This document shows, piece by piece, positions 34,213-46,659 of a stretch of DNA of 64,000 nucleotides. The position numbers were made by a program, and so were the translations under genes. The notes below the pieces were generated by a model that worked only from the letters and a program-made list of their open reading frames with translations, was not told where the DNA came from and made no database searches. The DNA comes from Xanthoparmelia taractica (taxonomy: Eukaryota > Ascomycota > Lecanoromycetes > Lecanorales > Parmeliaceae). The stretch is taken from positions 29,480 to 93,479 of the forward strand of contig JANQBS010000161.1 in assembly GCA_033085395.1 (NCBI GenBank). Reading direction: 5' to 3'. How positions within the stretch are numbered: position 1 is the stretch's first letter; each line of letters begins with the position of its first letter.

Positions 34213-34904
34213 GACTGAAGACGGCTACACGTGTATCCAGGGTGTTTTCTATACCTCAGCCAACGCTTAAAAAAATACTATTAGCGCTATCTTAGCGTGG
34301 CTACGCTAGATTTATATATGCGTTATACTAAAATAAGATGCGTTATTTTAGAAATCTTGCTATCGCTTTTATAGAAGCGAGAAATAGTCTTACGAAGTAG
34401 AACGAATATAAAATTTCGCTCGCTTATATATTAATTAAAGCGAGATATAGTTTAAAAAATATAATGAAATTAGCGAAGAGAGTCGCACTCACAGCTACTT
34501 CGATTTAGTAATTCTAATTCAAGACTCTCCCTTCCGATTAGAAGATACAGTAAACATTCTTTATAAGGTCTCGATTTTTAAGGTTTATTAGCTTATAAGG
34601 TACGAGGTTCTTGGCAATTTTTTTTTAGATGAGGATTACTAAATTAGGGTCTAAAACTCTATAGGGTTTTAAAAATCGATCTTTTCTCTCACTTTTTATT
34701 AGTAGATCTTATAAAAGATACGTGAGAAAATTATTAAAAAATCTGAATAATAGAGACTTAGGGTTAGGGTTAGTACTATATGAGAAAGTTTCTACTATAT
34801 TAAGTATTGATCCCTTTCCACGCTAGTTACTAGTGCCGAGATATCAATGTAAGGTTTATCGGCCTATACGGTCTGTTTGGCTTCGGAATTTCTGGATACT
34901 ATAA
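34213..34904. mobile_element. Short AT-rich RIP-like block with telomere repeat
   Basis: From about 34265 to 34860 the sequence is AT-rich and stop-dense like the larger RIP blocks, but I could not assign an element class. It contains TTAGGGTTAGGGTTAG at 34758-34773. Confidence 0.5.
34758..34773 (+). repeat. Interstitial telomeric repeat (TTAGGG)2.7
   Basis: TTAGGGTTAGGGTTAG matches the canonical telomere unit of filamentous fungi. It lies within an AT-rich block, not at a sequence end. Confidence 0.9.
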
Positions 34905-36030
34905 CCAAAGTTTACTGTAGAGGAAGAAGTCCACGACGCTATCTCGAAACGCAGGTACTATTCCATGCGGATCGGCGATACTGTTGTCAACAAGTACCAA
35001 GTCGTTGGAAAGCTAGGATATGGCCTTGGATCCACGGTTTGGATAGCCAACGAAATTCGGTAGGTTCCATCGCATAAGCAATGCGCTGTCAGGGACCGAG
35101 AAGTCAGGCCGCTTATCTCGAAGGAATACAGCGGAAGATGCGCGGTCGCCCTGAAGATCTTCATAAACTCTCGTCAAAATCAAGAGGAAATCAATGTCTA
35201 AAAAGATTTGAGGAGCGTGCAGTCCAAGAATCCTGGGCGCGGGTATTTACGGAATGCGTTGGATAGTTCCACCCTTCAAGGTCCAAACGGCGAGCACCAC
35301 CGCCTTGTGCATGAACCCTTGTTGGAAAACACGGAAGAGCTACTTCTCCGCAACCCTAGCCATCGGTTTTCTAAAGATTTATTAAGAGCCTTCATTCATC
35401 ATTTATTGTCTGCCCTTAATTATCTACACCCAGATGCACATTTGATACACACAGGTAAGCGTCGGCTCCTATTATGCTGCACCTCCAAGGTCTCACTGGC
35501 CTCAGACGTCAGTGCCGCAAACATTCTTATGGGAATCGAGGACTGAACAATTATCAAGAAGTTCATCAAGGCCGAACAGGAGCACCCGTCAGCCCGCAAG
35601 GAGGTGGAAGAGTACACCTTATATGCCTCAGAGCGTTCTGGACCTATTTGAAGATATGTACATGTTCCACGGTAAGGACCCAAAAGAGAGGAGATACATA
35701 ACTCGCGCCCATCTCGCCGAGATGATCGCCTTGTTAGGAACCCCTCTATATGAACTCTTAGACAAGGGAAAGAGGACTGCTGAGTATTTCGACGAGAATA
35801 GTGAGAGTTTTCCGGCACGCACGACGCTGTTAGCCAATTCAGTGGATTAATGGCGCGGTATCATCACCGTGCCAGACCGTGTAAGTCTGGATAGGTCCGA
35901 AGAGAACCTCGAAGATAGCAACAAGGAAGCCTTTCTTCAATTCGTCCGGAAGATAGTGCAGTCGCGACCGGAAGATCGGCAGACTGCAGGTCAGCTGTTG
36001 GAGGACGACTGGCTGAATGGGCGATCGTGA
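34905..36030 (+). pseudogene. SRPK-like serine/threonine kinase pseudogene
   Basis: Decayed SR-protein-kinase-like gene. The glycine-loop region is clear: RYYSMRIGDTVVNKYQVVGK then LGYGLGSTVW (34940-35058). A spliced join at 35059/35092 leads to CAVALKIFINS with the ATP-site lysine, an in-frame TAA at about 35198, then NPGRGYLRNALDS, VHEPLL and FIHHLLSALNYLH. After a second intron comes DVSAANILMGIED in place of the family's DIKADNIL, so the catalytic lysine is gone, followed by a TGA. The stretch that should carry DFG, the activation loop and APE is missing. Homology resumes at VLDLFEDMYMFHG and HLAEMIALLG, then another stop, then LQFVRKIVQSRPEDRQTAGQ and LLEDDWL. Stops plus lost catalytic parts mean no kinase activity. 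It sits beside an AT-rich block. Confidence 0.85.
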
Positions 36031-37180
36031 TCGCTGTATTCTGTGGATGGCTCTTGAGGTAGGTTGCAGGAGCGGGTAGGCTGGCCTACACTGGGGCAGA
36101 AATTGGAGGTGAGGCTCTTGCATCCGTGACGGTGTTCATTGATATCGGAGGATTCAAATCAACTTTTGGAACTCATAAAACACAATCAGATTTCTTACGG
36201 GTTATTATCGCATTCTGACGAGACGCCAGATCGGAAGTCTTAAATTTAAACCGAGTGGTCAATGGAAGGAAATGCGAACAGGCATACTCCAAGTACAATC
36301 GCAACCTTCGACCGATTTGCAAAATATAGCTCAAGCATGTCAGATGATGTCATGGCTGGACGCTCGACGACAACGGAAGTATGGTTCGATAGGTTTGCGC
36401 CGAGATCAAGTAAGACTTCTTACTGACCCTAGGTCTCGTTCTAGGCCTACCTATATTTGCTACTATTTCAAAACAAGTCTTGATACTGCATTTGATAATT
36501 GATTGGCTTCCCCTGGGGAGCACCCTAGTCTACCGTGCTTCAACAACAGGTTTGTCACGTTCTCCGAAAAACACTCTTTCCGTGAGTCGCCGATAGAGAT
36601 GGCACGAACGCGTTGTTGAGTTGATCGGCTGCTTGAAATCGCGGTCTTACATGGCATGTAGGTTAAGGTTGGACAAAAGCATAGAGAGAGAACACTATGA
36701 CACCCTTTGTGACAATCGAAGGTATGATTCCTTGTTTCGACGAAGACTTTTTCCTCTAATGGAGACACCTACGGGCTTTATATCAGACATGAGTACTTAC
36801 AAACCCACCTTATCTCGTTGTGTAAAGGTAAAGTACCTGAAGACCGATATCTCTATTCTCGTGGATTGTTTCGAGGCCGTGATTGTCCTGCGGTATCGCT
36901 AGTGGATCGGTTATTTTGCTGTATAGTTTGCTGAATTGTCGGGATCTCCATCCCCTAGTTTAATCCTATGAGCAATCAATGCGGTCCAAGCGGATCAATG
37001 TGCGGGCCGTGTGTTTAAATAAGCCGATCTTATGACAAGTCGCGTTCGCAAATTCAATATAAAGCTCCGAGCGCCGTCAGGTAAGATTCTCAATGACAGT
37101 TTTTTCCAGCATATTCTAATCAACCATCCATCCATCCCAGTTCACACTCCAATTTCTTTGCATCTAAGACGATTCCAAGC
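36031..37180. other. Intergenic, one possible orphan exon
   Basis: Between 36262 and 36409 an ATG-initiated plus-strand frame reads MEGNANRHTPSTIATFDRFA then STTTEVWFDRFAPRS, and ends at a good donor (GTAAGA). It looks coding, but I found no convincing following exon, so it may be the start of an unresolved or decayed gene. The rest shows nothing supportable. Confidence 0.35.
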
Positions 37181-37712
37181 ATGCCGAAGACAGACTCCGG
37201 GCACACTTATGCCAGCTCCGCCAGATGGTCCGACACTGCCAGCCAAGCCTCAGCTACCAACCAAACAACAACGAACAGCCAGTGAGATCCCATGATGACG
37301 AAAGACTCTGCTCGCTCGAAGTACTAATTTAACGGTCAGAAACCAGATTCAGCGTACGGGGTCCCCGACTTCTAATGTCCTTCGTTATGCTCCAGGCTAT
37401 GATGGCGGCCCTCCAAATGGAGGACTCCCGCCAGGTATCTATGAAGATCGCCTTAGTGGACGACCATATATTATGCCTGAGTCTCCTCGCGTAGATGGAA
37501 GCACTGGACCATCGCAAACATCGCCACTTGTACGCATTTATGAGTACAATGGAGACGCCTCCTTCCGCGGCGGTCCTGAAATCTACCTGGACACTGGCTC
37601 TAGCTCTCAACGGGTCTTTGGTTCGGGCCCCAATTCTGGCTCTCTGGTTCCGTTCATAACCAAGGCTCTGGCTCCCTCTGGAAGTAATAATGATATCGAC
37701 CAACCTGACTGA
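37181..37712 (+). CDS. Small hypothetical protein, Gly/Ser/Pro-rich
   Basis: I do not recognise a family. Two exons, 37181-37281 and 37340-37712, with a 58-nt intron (GTGAGA...CAG) give 157 aa with consistent phase. The N-terminus is Ser/Thr/Asn-rich (MPKTDSGHTYASSARWSD). The middle reads YAPGYDGGPPNGGLPPGIYE. The C-terminal half has LVRIYEYNGDASFRGGPEIY and ends SNNDIDQPD. There is no signal peptide, membrane helix or cysteine. The composition suggests a largely disordered cytosolic or nuclear protein. The smooth join of two open frames by standard splice sites is the main support for coding. Confidence 0.5.
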
Positions 37713-39094
37713 CAGGGTACCACTTTATGAGGCTTCAAGGTCCTTTCTCAGACTGCCCCACAGCCCATCCTCGATGCATAATATTCGAGAATCATGGCAT
37801 GTTTTTTCAACTCTCGCTTTGTTCAAGTTTCTATGATTCTCGAGGGTGCGAACGGACCTGACTTGAAGAGAACGATCTCAGTTCGGCAGAGATTTCAACA
37901 CCTACGGCTTCGTTATCTGCTTTGCACTTTGTTTAGACCACATTCCTTTCGAAAAGCATCTCCTCATAAGTTAGTTACGAGCTTGGTTCCCGCCTGGCTT
38001 CAACAGTTTGCATAGCATGACACACACGAATCAATGTCCAAATCGCCAGAGTACCTCCGAGAAATTTGTGGTAGTGGCATAAGACATCTCAGTTCCTTAA
38101 ATTTAGCTAAAGTTACTGTCAGATCCAATCCATATTATGCCTGATATCTGTTCAATCATAATCGAGATTAGCTTCGTCCTCATTCTCTGCAACATGACTT
38201 GAAGTCAATATACCAGTACCATAGTACCAGACTTGACTGTGGCCATCAAAGCTACTCGTGATTCCAGACTATATGATGAGTCATTGTAGATTCTTTTAGA
38301 GATCGGCAATCAGATGAACAAGACAGATAATCTCTGTAATTGGTGACGGGACCTTACTACTCGCATCGCCGCACCATCACCTGGGACTTTCCCACGCCAT
38401 TGGGAAGCCTGTACTAGAATGATGACATGTTGCCATTATGATATTAGGTGTCATTGGCTGAGTAGCGAAGACTATCAGTATATGCCATTCTGCGTTCTAC
38501 ATCGTCATCGAGCTTCTGCAGCTACTATCGAGCCATCATGTAGTTCATCGACGCTACACTGGCAACTGTGGCCTTGTTTCCTGAACAGAGTAAGACAGCA
38601 GGTGGTGATGACAGAGCGCGTAGGTACCGGCAATTGTGGAACAGATTATCAACACTGTTGACTGTGAATTCTGTTAGTGTTCTTATTCATGAAGGTATAC
38701 GCACCGGGACCAAGCAGTAATACAGATAGATGATTTGGCCGTCCTAAAGTTAAGTTCAGCAGTTGGATGCGTTTCTGGTGCTTGCGAGTGCGCGATAGGA
38801 ACCCTCGGAAGATGTGAGTCCGACGTTTGCTGATAGGACACTACTATGGGGCTAGTTGAATTGATCATCTGATCATCTCCACGTCTGTGCACATCGAAGA
38901 TCGTTCTTACAGTTAGTGTTTCTCGGTCAAGGTTTTTTGATTTGATCATCTCTATCAAAATTGACTGCACCCTTTTTCCTTCGATCTCTGTTCGTGGTTT
39001 CCTACAAGAACGGTTTCATTTCATGGCCTTTCAAACTGTGTGTATACGTCCTTATTGTGTCCCTCCATTTTCAGGAGTGGCCTCAGTCCTTATC
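37713..39094. other. Intergenic, no supported gene
   Basis: Only short frames without recognisable domains. Likely holds 3' sequence of the neighbouring genes. Confidence 0.5.
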
Positions 39095-40503
39095 TCACAG
39101 ACGGTCTTGTGTATCCATCTCTGAGATTTCTGAACTTGGCGAAAAGTACAAATCATCTTCTTGATTGCAGCAAGCCGGCGAACTCGGTCTGCTGACTGAA
39201 TGTTCTGAAGCTCTATCTTCTGGACTGGCAAAATTATTCTCTGGCTCATCACTGGGACCACGTGAGCTTGATCTGCGGCCGGAAGACCTTGAGCGACTCT
39301 CCGCCTCCTTATTCCTATTGTCACCCTTCGCATCATTAGCGACACAATCACGCCCTTCCTCTTCTGGACTATGTCGTCCTCCATCACCACGAGGGCTGCA
39401 ATCAGATGATCTGTCAACGTCGCTAACGGAGCACATCCGTTCAGAATTCTTCCTCGAACTCGCCAACGACGGTGGAACGTCAATGATACTAGGATCCTGC
39501 AGGGCCTGGCCAAGCATAGCAGTACGTATCATACCAGATGAGAGGCTGCTCGTGATGCTCCTCATTGAATGCGCATACCGAAACGGTTTTCGCCCCCGGC
39601 TCACGCTCCTCGCCCGAGGCTCATGTCCTGGAGAAGGCTTTCGTCCGCGGCTGGAATTAAAGCGTCGATCTGGAGTCTGCTCTTTTGCAAGCGCAAAAGT
39701 TTCTTCCGAGGTACTGAGTGCGAGACCGATACTCGATGCAGCGCCGTCCACGACTTCTCTGCTGATTTGCGGACTAGGATCGCAATGCGTAGCTCCGCGC
39801 GTCAGCTCCATTCCATCTTCCTCATGCGTATTCTTCCGCGTACTCCATCTTTCTTTACAGTATCTGATGCACAGGTAGATCAATAAAGGCAAAAGCATAA
39901 GGCCGATGATCGCAGAGATGGTTCCGATGACCGCATCCGCTTTTTCGCAGCGCAAACGTTCGAAGCCCTTTGGATGGATACATGAACGGACCGAAGATGC
40001 ACGATCGTGGTCGTGACTCTGGCCAGCGCCGACGACAGGTAGATGCCCCCCTGAACCATGATAGGGCGGGTGGCCCGGCGTGTAACCTGGCAGCGACCCT
40101 TTAGGCGGCTTCCACCCCGACTTGGGTTTAGGTAGCGTGGGTAGCTTTGGTGCCTTTGGAGGAGCCTTAACTGGTGATTTCGGTCTACTTGGGGCCGAAC
40201 CTCCTATCAAAGGCCCCGACTTGGGCGCCGAGGGCTTACTCGGTAACTTTGCCGACGATCCTGAAGCAGAGTTAGCTGGCAGCTTATATATACTGATTCG
40301 ATGGCGGTCTGTTAACCACCCGACTTACCACCAGCCCTCAAGGATCCAGACGATCTGCTCGCTCCGCCGCCTCCTCTTCTTTTCTGCAAGAAGCCAAGCA
40401 GGCTGTAACTGAAGCGGTCGTTGGGGAATGTATCGAACTGCGCTTCTTCGGCGAGGACGTGCTTGGTCCTACCGAACGCAGGGCGTGGGAGTGCTTCTTC
40501 CAT
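39095..40503 (-). CDS. Single-pass membrane protein with disordered flanks
   Basis: Unknown function. Two exons, 40503-40329 and 40275-39095, separated by a 53-nt intron (GTAAGT...CAG), give 451 aa. The ATG at 40503 opens MEEALPRPAFGRTKHVLAEE. A Ser/Pro/Lys-rich segment follows (SGWKPPKGSLPGYTPGHPPY). A single transmembrane helix at roughly residues 155-180 reads ADAVIGTISAIIGLMLLPLL, then a basic stop-transfer CIRYCKERWSTRK. The remaining ~250 residues are Ser/Arg/Glu-rich with RGRKPSPGHEP and RSRSSGRRSSSRG, and end EISEMDTQDRL. No signal peptide is visible, so orientation is uncertain. Fungal proteins of this shape are often annotated as hypothetical transmembrane proteins. The SR-like tail could be heavily phosphorylated. 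Confidence 0.78.
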
Positions 40504-42033
40504 TGCGAGCGCAGGCTTTCTTTCTTTTCTCTTTCTTCCCAGAAAATAGTATAGAGTGCGATATCAATATCGTACTTCCAGCCCCAACCTATCGAATCAC
40601 ACAGTCCTTCGACGTGGGACAAAGTTCTACTGCAACGAAGGATTGGCAGTCACCGTATTGCAAAGATGGAGAACAAAAATGCACGAGCATAGCGCTCAAA
40701 TACCCACCCGGTCCCGTCTCTCAGAAGAGAAAATTGCAGCAAATCATGCCTCCCCCCTAGTCCTATCTCAACATTCCTCTCTATCATTCTCATTCTCGTA
40801 TGCTCATATCATTGCTCGCTCGCCACCCCAACCCCTAACCCCAGCCCAAGCCCGCTCCACTCCAGCCATCCCTGCTCAAACCCTCTCATATCATCCTCGT
40901 GTCCACATATCTCAGCCATAGCACGTATGTGGCCAACGGAGAAGTGGCAACAGGCAATTCAAACGCAATCTCTCTATTCGCACTCCACCAACCTCCTCGT
41001 TCGCAACTTACATCACCCAGCAATCGGATAAATACAACATGTACTTGTACCGAGCGTCGTAGGCGATGGTGATGGTTTGCGCGCGGCCTTGGTTTACTTC
41101 GTTTCTCGTGGGGTGGATGGAATGGGGTAGTGAGAATGGGATGGAATGGAAGGGAAGGGAAGGGAGAGGGGCGGGAGAGGATAGAAGGGCGAAGGCATAA
41201 GATGTAAGAAGATGGACGGGATTTTGGGAGAGTAAGATTGAAGGGATAAGAATGGGAGAAGTGAGAGAGAAGGAGGGAGGAAGATTTAAGAGGAGGGAAG
41301 AAAAAGAGTGGGGAGAAGGGTAAAAGAGGAAAGTATAGAGAGACAGAGCGAGAGCGCGGGGGTGCGCTTTATGATCCGATGAGGTACAAAAAGGAAGATG
41401 GGAAAGGAGCGGGCTGAAAGGGTTGGAACGGTGATATAGATCTGATCTGGTGAGTGAAAGACGAAGAAAGAGGGAAAGTGGTAGCGGACTATACTCGACT
41501 GTGCGTGCGAAGCCAACAAAACAAACCAACTCCTTGAACCAACAACCCAAAACCAACCCATAGCAGAGCAAGTGAGCGAGCAATATCATCCGCCTTTGCC
41601 TTCTCTTTCCTTTCGATATAAGGAAAGGAAGGAAAGGAAAGCAGGAATGCAGAAATCGCAGTTTCGTTCGTAGCCTTATTTATACATTATCCGGCGACCC
41701 CGTCCGTCACTCGAGTCCTACCGACCGCAAAACGCCTTGAAGAGAATGAGAGCGAGGAAACCGAATGGAAGTAATTAAGCAAGCAGCCAAACACTATTCC
41801 GTTCATCGTGCGTAAAAGAGCGACCGACGTATCCATTACCCGCATAGCATTGAATCCAATTCAATTCGTAGACATGCGTCTATCCCCGTCTCCCTTCACC
41901 AACACCCCTCTCCACCAAACCCTCTCCCCACCACAAATATCCCTTACACACCCTCCCACCCTCCTCTATTTCTATCCCCCCAACCTTCCCCCTTCCCTCA
42001 CTTGCTCCCCTCCCCTTCCAGAACCTACAACCC
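40504..42033. other. Intergenic with long polypyrimidine (minus strand) tract
   Basis: The plus strand is purine-rich from about 41100 to 41480, so the minus strand is C/T-rich just upstream of the minus-strand membrane-protein gene. This is typical of a fungal promoter or long leader. The open minus-strand frame across it (41589-41008) has pure low-complexity Leu/Ser/Pro content and is not called. Confidence 0.55.
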
Positions 42034-42270
42034 CTACATCTCCCCCCTCCTAAATTCCCCCGCCATCTGCTTATTATTCAGCATCCTTTTCTCATTCGCT
42101 TTCTTGAGCGCCAGCAGTTCGGGAATACTTCGTGCGTTGAGCGTGGCGCCTTTTGGGACAAGGACGTCGTTGGGAGAGGGGAGCGCGACGGGGAGGGGGG
42201 TAGGGGCGGCGAGGAGGAGGATGGGGGTTGTGAGGATTAGGAGGAGGGTTGTTGGGAGGGTGGTGCGCAT
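42034..42270 (-). CDS. Small secreted protein, 78 aa
   Basis: Single-exon frame starting MRTTLPTTLLLILTTPILLL, a strong signal peptide with likely cleavage after AAPTPLPVA or the earlier LLLAA. The mature part is short, has no cysteine and carries KSK/KR/RR dibasic-type sites (ANEKR, EFRRG) that Kex2-like proteases might cut. It ends KQMAGEFRRGEM. No known family recognised. It could be a secreted peptide precursor or an effector-like protein. At this length a chance frame is possible, but the well-formed signal peptide and ATG position make it credible. Confidence 0.5.
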   Translation of the reverse strand: MRTTLPTTLLLILTTPILLLAAPTPLPVALPSPNDVLVPKGATLNARSIPELLALKKANEKRMLNNKQMAGEFRRGEM

Positions 42271-45200
42271 GGTTGATTAGCGGTTGGGTTGGGTTGGAGG
42301 TGGGTGGTTTGGGTGTGATTTGAGCGTGTAGTTTTTGGGTGATTGATGCGTGGTGAGTGAAGGTTGCACGGTTTGTGGGTGGTTGGTGAGATTTGTGGTT
42401 GTCGGAATGACGTATAAGTGGTGCCGGCGAGTATATAGGTGGATCTGGCGATGTAGTGATGGTGTCTCTATCGTCCAGCGATTGTATCTTCCTTATGCAG
42501 CCAACGCTCGACGTTCCTTTCGTTGCTGTTATCAGACAGACCGACAAGGATCTGAATCAGAAAGGAAGAATAGGACAAGTGACGAGCAGAAGATGAAGAA
42601 GCACTAATTCCTATACTCTCAGCACAGCAAGACGGCGCAGTATCTAGCAGCAGCAGGAGGATCTAATCCTCTTTGTACTGCCCCGGTCCCAGAGTTAGTA
42701 GAGGCATAGGGAGCCCAAGGCCCGCAAGCGTCGACCCCATCCCACAACCCTAGCCTGCTACAGACAGAATATGAAACCATCATGTCATTGCCCGTAAAAA
42801 TAAAGAAATCAATGGCGGATTCAAAAGTCGACAGCACCCACTCATCTGTTTGCAAAGAAGCGAGACTCCAACATCTGCGACACGGGTTGGCGCTAAGGCA
42901 GGATGTACAACAGTACGGGTACCTTATTTAAAGTACGCGCCGCTCTTGGGGAGTCGGTTTCAGATTGTCAAGCTGTGTCAACTAAACCTACTCTACTCAC
43001 TTTAGACAAAGAAAGAAAGGACAAAAGATAGAAAGATTAGAGAGATTGCATCTTATATTTGACATATCGACCATGCACATTCCTATCAGACTATTCTCTT
43101 GGCTGCGTGCAGACGCCGTGGGATCAAAATAGCCATCGATATGTTGTAAAACATGTCATTTTGCATAATCAGACGCACGATCGATCCATCTTACCTGGCG
43201 CTGGCAAGGCCAGGAGCATCGGGGTGTTTGCGGACGTCATGATTAGGTCTGGAAGGGTCTAATGATTGGGTACAGGCTCCTAAGCTCATGCCGCTTGATA
43301 TCAGGAAAAAGGAGCTTTATGATACATTTGGAGTTTGAGAAATTGACGGAATATCTTATGAGTGATGCAGCCAATGGCCCATCCGAAACCAGTGTCTTCG
43401 ATCGAACATGCTGACTTCAAGCCACGACTTTCCTATTTTGCAAAGTATCCTCTTTGAAAGGATTGCTTTGTTCCGCTTTCTGGGTCCTTCTTTCCCTTTT
43501 TTCACTCCGTCGTAGTCGCATCTCTGTCTCAGTGCTGTTTACTAGGCCGAATCAGGGACCTCGCCATCCCGGAACCTTCTTTCCATCAAAAATCATATCT
43601 TTCTGTCCCACAATAATCTCCTACGCAGTCAAGCCGCGCTGACTATTGTTCTTTAATTTCCTCTCCGTGTCAATCGCGTTGACCACTGTTCTTCTCGGCG
43701 CCTACAAAAGTCTGCCACAATGGCAGTCTTGGTCGTTTCTTATGAAGCGTCCTAACCGGTGTAGCTGCCTCAGAATATGGCTTGCATCGACACTCCGAGA
43801 TACGACCGAAGCCGCGCTTCAGTGCCAAGGCCGAAAAATGAGAAGTTTGGCCATGTTTATTTTCTTGAATACCAGGCACCCCTGGGCGACGGGGCATACG
43901 AGACAGTGGGCAGAGGTTCTGCGCAGCTCATAACCTATACCATTGCGTGAACTCGCCGCATTCGCGCTCTCCAATCTGGCACAGGAAGCGTCCTTATCGG
44001 CCCTCTTTCGATTACCAAAGACATGAGAAACCTACTCTTAAACCAAACCGCGCACGACAACATTTCCCCAACCTGTTCTGCACTGCCACCGCAAAGGCCG
44101 AGTTATGACCCACGCACCAACACTACTACACTACTCGCTCGAAAAGCCAGCATGTCTCCAACACGCCCACGCCACCTCCGAAAGCGTCTCGGAAAAGCGT
44201 GTTGTTGTCAGCGCTGATCTGAGACTCTCACTTGGGAAGGCATGTAGCCAAGGCAAGTTGATCCATTTACCAGCCCTGCCAGACCAGAGCGCCAGAGAGT
44301 ATACGTCAAACGTAAGGTAACAGGCGAGGCTTGAGTCTGGACGCAAAGACTAGACATTTGATAGGCTTTCGATTTTTTCTTCCCCCCCTTCTCTTCTTAC
44401 TTCCTTGCGGGTCTCATCCTTACCAAGATGCCACAAGAAAGAAAGCGCCAGGGCCCCCCTCAAGTACCAGTCTCATCCTAATCTTTCACCCTACTTCACT
44501 CCGCGCCCGCGATCCCCACGCTATATCCAAAACCATTTCCTCCCATCCCCATCCAATCTCATCCCATCCCTTCCCTTCTCCCGCCCCCCCATCCAATCCA
44601 ACCCCACCAAAACCCCAGCATCTTCCCCCAGCTCACCCCTAACCCCATTATACGTATAAGCGGTTATTCAAATAAGCAACCCACCCAACAACCAGCGCAT
44701 CTCTTCCCTCTCAAGTATAGTTTTCAAATAGACCCTTCCTTTCATTGACTTTACATACCCTCAGTCTGCTCTTTATAACGAGTTCAAGTGACACCAGAGG
44801 ATAGCGTGCTGCAGCGTTCTCGACACCATACGCCTTATACACCAAGGCACGGTGTATGAAAGCGTACTTACGTACGTAGTAGCCATGATGGATGATAGAT
44901 CCAGAACCCCCCATAGTTGAAAATAATCCACTTATACTGCGAGACCTCAATATTCCAAACCCAAATTCCCACCAGCGTACCATCTCACGGAATATCCAAC
45001 AACTCTCCCTGGTCTTCAATCCGTGAAAATCTGGGGAAAAGGATCAACTATTCATTCGTTGGTTCAGTCTTTCGTGTCGAGTAGGTGGCATCGTCCATGC
45101 ATGAGTCCGATCTGTTCGATTTTGCCATATACATCTACTCACCCACCAATCCCCACAGCCCATCCACCCATCCATGTACTCTACCTACGGACCTCACACA

Positions 45201-46659
45201 CCATCATTTATAGTTCATTTTATTCCAATCGAGTCCGCTCCAAACCCACCCACTGAACCCGAAGACCTCACACACCAGCACTCCTACTCTCAGTCCATTC
45301 CAGTCAGTGCCGCTCCATCCTTTTCCATTCCACCCCACCTAAGAGTATTCCCATCCATTTCAGCCCATTCCATTCCGCTCCAATATCGGACCAGAAAATG
45401 CCGCCCTACCACCAGCACCAGCAAGAGAAAGGAGCAGCAAGCAAGCAGCAGCAATAATGGCAATGACTTGTATACAGATATACGTAAACCAACCACATCC
45501 ACCCTCCTTCCCCTGACTCATCCCCAACTCGCCACTCCCCTACAGAGTTGAGTGAGCGGGCGAGCGGGCGAGCAAGCAGGCAAAGAAAATGATCAATTCG
45601 CACGCTCCTTACACCTTACGCCTTACACCCTGCGCCCTGCGCCCTGCGCCCCGCCCCTGCCTGGTCCAGTCGATCATTCTTATCCCGTCCCGTCCTGTGC
45701 TTCCTACTGATCGCGTAGTGTAGCCGTCTGGAGCGAGGACAGGGGAATTATGGGGAAATTGTGTCGTGACGTGATGTGTAAGCTAGAAAAGAAAGAAGGG
45801 GACGGACTAGGAGTAGAGTGGTATGGAGTGAAGGTAAGGGATGGGGGGAGTAGGAGTAGAGTAGAGTAGGAGTATAACAGAGTGTAGTATGGTAGAGAAT
45901 GTAAGAACGCGGAACTGGGGGGGAGAAGGGGGCAGGGGGGAGTGGGGGGGAAGGGGGGGGCGATAGGTAGGATGAAATCATCGAACTTACCTCTACCTTA
46001 CCTTACCTTACTCCATACCCACCACCTACACATGCCACATTAGAAGGCATACGACAAGCCAATTTGAATACGAATACCAAACCCAGAATCGAATCGAATC
46101 GGATCAAATCCATTGAAATCAACAACAACCACATCCCCATCGTACAAAAAACGGCCTTGGAATAAATGAATAAAGCTATACTGAAACTGACAGGCAGGGC
46201 AAAGTGATCGATCGCCTTGAACGATAGCTAGTACGCGAAATCAAATAATTGAACATGTATACATCCAGCAAGTAAGTAAGCGGCAGAGTATACTTACTCG
46301 CAGCTTCAACGCTTAATATATCGTAGGCCGCGTTGAACATGAGCTCGGGTTTAGTACGGGTAGCGGTCTCTTTGGGCTGATGGATAGGTTGGTATCTTAT
46401 GTAGCATTCTTTCACAGTACTGTGTTTGCAAAACTGCGCGCAGGGGAACATGGATCCGGTCGTGTGTATATCGACTTTCCCGCCCTTTCCTCTCCCTCAG
46501 AGAGAGAGACACACACACAGAGCCACCAGTAGGCGTCTGGCTCGGTTTGGCGATGGTGATGTCCCTCTTCGTCTGCGCGCCAAAAGCCAGAGCCTCAAGC
46601 GTAGTTATATCTTTCACACCTGCACTGGTTCAACTTGCCCTCACTCGCAGGGGAACGTA
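42271..46659. other. Long intergenic stretch, no supported gene
   Basis: About 4.4 kb without a gene I can support. Several open frames (for example 43646-43933 and 44023-44217, plus strand) have no recognisable domain and no convincing exon chain. Low-complexity tracts include CT-rich 44480-44640, CCTTA/CCCTG repeats at 45600-45655 and G-rich runs at 45910-45960. A small unresolved gene around 43.4-44.3 kb is possible. Confidence 0.4.

Noticed and set aside
41008..41589. 193-codon minus-strand frame rich in Leu/Ser/Pro
   Set aside because: Lies over a polypyrimidine tract; low-complexity, no signal peptide or domain; best seen as promoter or leader sequence.
43454..44320. Cluster of short plus-strand frames as a gene
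   Set aside because: Frames switch with stops at unspliceable points and no domain is recognised; kept only as a possibility in the intergenic note.
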